A stretch of DNA of 5,902 nt from Oscillospiraceae bacterium (GTDB lineage Bacteria > Bacillota > Clostridia > Oscillospirales > Oscillospiraceae), in the NCBI GenBank assembly GCA_009776905.1, contig WRMX01000144.1, positions 498 to 6,399 on the forward strand, read 5' to 3'. The translations under genes and the position numbers were made by a program. Positions 5,572 through 5,902 of the stretch are shown in pieces (positions within the stretch are counted from its first letter, which is position 1; each line of letters begins with the position of its first letter). Under the pieces are notes generated by a model that had not been told where the DNA came from, did no database searches, and saw only the letters and a program-made list of their open reading frames with translations.

Positions 5572-5592
5572 GTTAGACACCTTATAAGCATG

Positions 5593-5631
5593 AGCCGGAG
5601 CGCGCGGCGTCCGGATTGTGGGGATGGAACT
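5593..5631 (-). repeat. 39-bp leader repeat, copy B (upstream of marR)
   Basis: This is the partner of the repeat at 198-236, on the opposite strand, with 34 of 39 matches. Read in the direction of marR it begins within about two bases of the predicted transcription start (~5633) and ends 76 bases before the marR ATG. CCGGA (5614-5610) pairs with TCCGG (5599-5595), with GC pairs and a bulged C inside, so the transcript could start with a GC-rich hairpin. The one arm change relative to copy A turns a G-T pair into G-C, keeping the stem. Confidence 0.75.
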
Positions 5632-5639
5632 CTCACGGT

Positions 5640-5668
5640 ATTATATGTTCCTGTCGCCGCAAAGTCAA
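5640..5668 (-). promoter_or_regulatory. Near-consensus sigma-70 promoter of marR (and probably the MATE gene)
   Basis: On the minus strand TTGACT (5668-5663) and TATAAT (5645-5640) are separated by exactly 17 bases. The -10 is a perfect match and the -35 matches at 5 of 6 positions. This is the strongest promoter in the window. Transcription should start near 5633, giving a ~117-nt leader. No terminator is seen between marR and the MATE gene, so the pump is probably cotranscribed. Confidence 0.8.
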
Positions 5669-5676
5669 TAGCATGC

Positions 5677-5718
5677 TTTTGAAATATTTCCGGATATTTT
5701 GGTGATATTTTGCGATTT
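5677..5718 (-). promoter_or_regulatory. Phased A/T-tracts upstream of the marR promoter
   Basis: Read on the plus strand, T-tracts occur at 5677-5680, 5687-5689, 5697-5700, 5708-5711 and 5716-5718, mostly 10-11 bases apart. ATATTT occurs at 5684, 5694 and 5705, and GATATTTTG is repeated directly at 5693 and 5704. The block starts about nine bases upstream of the -35 box. Such phasing is typical of curved DNA or an UP-like element that strengthens a promoter; this is inference from spacing. Confidence 0.5.
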
Positions 5719-5874
5719 CAGAATGGCATACGCTGAAGCTTCTCTTAAATCAATGACATATGTTCACGCTCTTGCGCTCGGCAAATTGGCGCTGTCGTTA
5801 CAATTCACGCCCGGTGAGGTGGACGTTTATTTTTGCTTCATTTAGCGCAGCAAGGAAGCGGAGCGGTGCGAAAC
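5719..5874. other. No gene recognised
   Basis: With the marR leader and promoter region this makes 386 bases without a credible gene at the right end (5517-5902). The only short frame from ATG, 5723-5845 (+), encodes 40 residues with no ribosome binding site and no recognisable motif. No RNA gene is apparent. Confidence 0.5.
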
Positions 5875-5895
5875 TGAGGCAAGGATGCCTCATTT
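5875..5895. terminator. Possible terminator hairpin at the right edge
   Basis: TGAGGCA (5875-5881) and TGCCTCA (5886-5892) make a perfect 7-bp stem around AGGA, followed by TTT on the plus strand. On the minus strand the tail is GTTTCG. The U-run is short both ways, so it may be a weak terminator of a gene beyond the window or just a hairpin. Confidence 0.35.
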
Positions 5896-5902
5896 GAGCA
5901 CA

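Noticed and set aside
5723..5845. 40-residue plus-strand frame
   Set aside because: No ribosome binding site, no recognisable motif, and length expected by chance.
5893..5901. TTTGAGCAC at the window edge, matching the minus-strand core of the 22-bp repeat
   Set aside because: Only nine bases match and the window ends, so it cannot be told from chance.

Overview
The window looks like ordinary chromosome from a bacterium, probably an anaerobic Gram-positive. The reasons are indirect: several genes have strong AGGAGG-type ribosome binding sites, there are rho-independent-type hairpins, a NimA-like flavoprotein is typical of anaerobes, and the MarR/MATE pair resembles MepR/MepA of Firmicutes. 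Base composition is mixed: the left ~900 bases are AT-rich and the rest is moderately GC-rich. No phage, transposase or CRISPR machinery is visible. I cannot name the genus.

Layout, left to right. At 1-180 (+) is the 3' end of a DUF2087-domain protein. At 284-760 (+) is a NimA-like pyridoxamine-phosphate-oxidase-fold protein, followed by a hairpin terminator. At 1031-1852 (-) is a classical SDR oxidoreductase. Its 3' end, stop codon included, lies inside a 47-bp tandem repeat, and a 13-bp-stem terminator follows. Divergent from it, at 2137-3441 (+), is an ATP-dependent DNA ligase. It converges on a MATE efflux pump at 3508-4887 (-), and the gap between the two stop codons is filled by a three-unit 21/22-bp tandem repeat. 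Upstream of the pump, in the same direction, is a MarR regulator at 5094-5516 (-). The space between regulator and pump is mostly thirteen units of a 14-bp degenerate tandem repeat. The right end (5517-5902) holds the marR leader, a near-consensus sigma-70 promoter, phased T-tracts and no recognisable gene.

Only the marR-MATE pair has an obvious functional link: a drug-responsive repressor probably controlling a multidrug pump, by analogy with MepR/MepA. The other genes look like independent units.

The most unusual aspect is non-coding. All three minus-strand genes end in or against a tandem array, and the three arrays differ in period. Separately, a 39-bp hairpin-forming repeat occurs in the 5' leader of the NimA-like gene and in the leader of marR, in the same orientation to the gene. 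In the marR leader it begins at the predicted transcription start. These two patterns, rather than the proteins, are what I would follow up.
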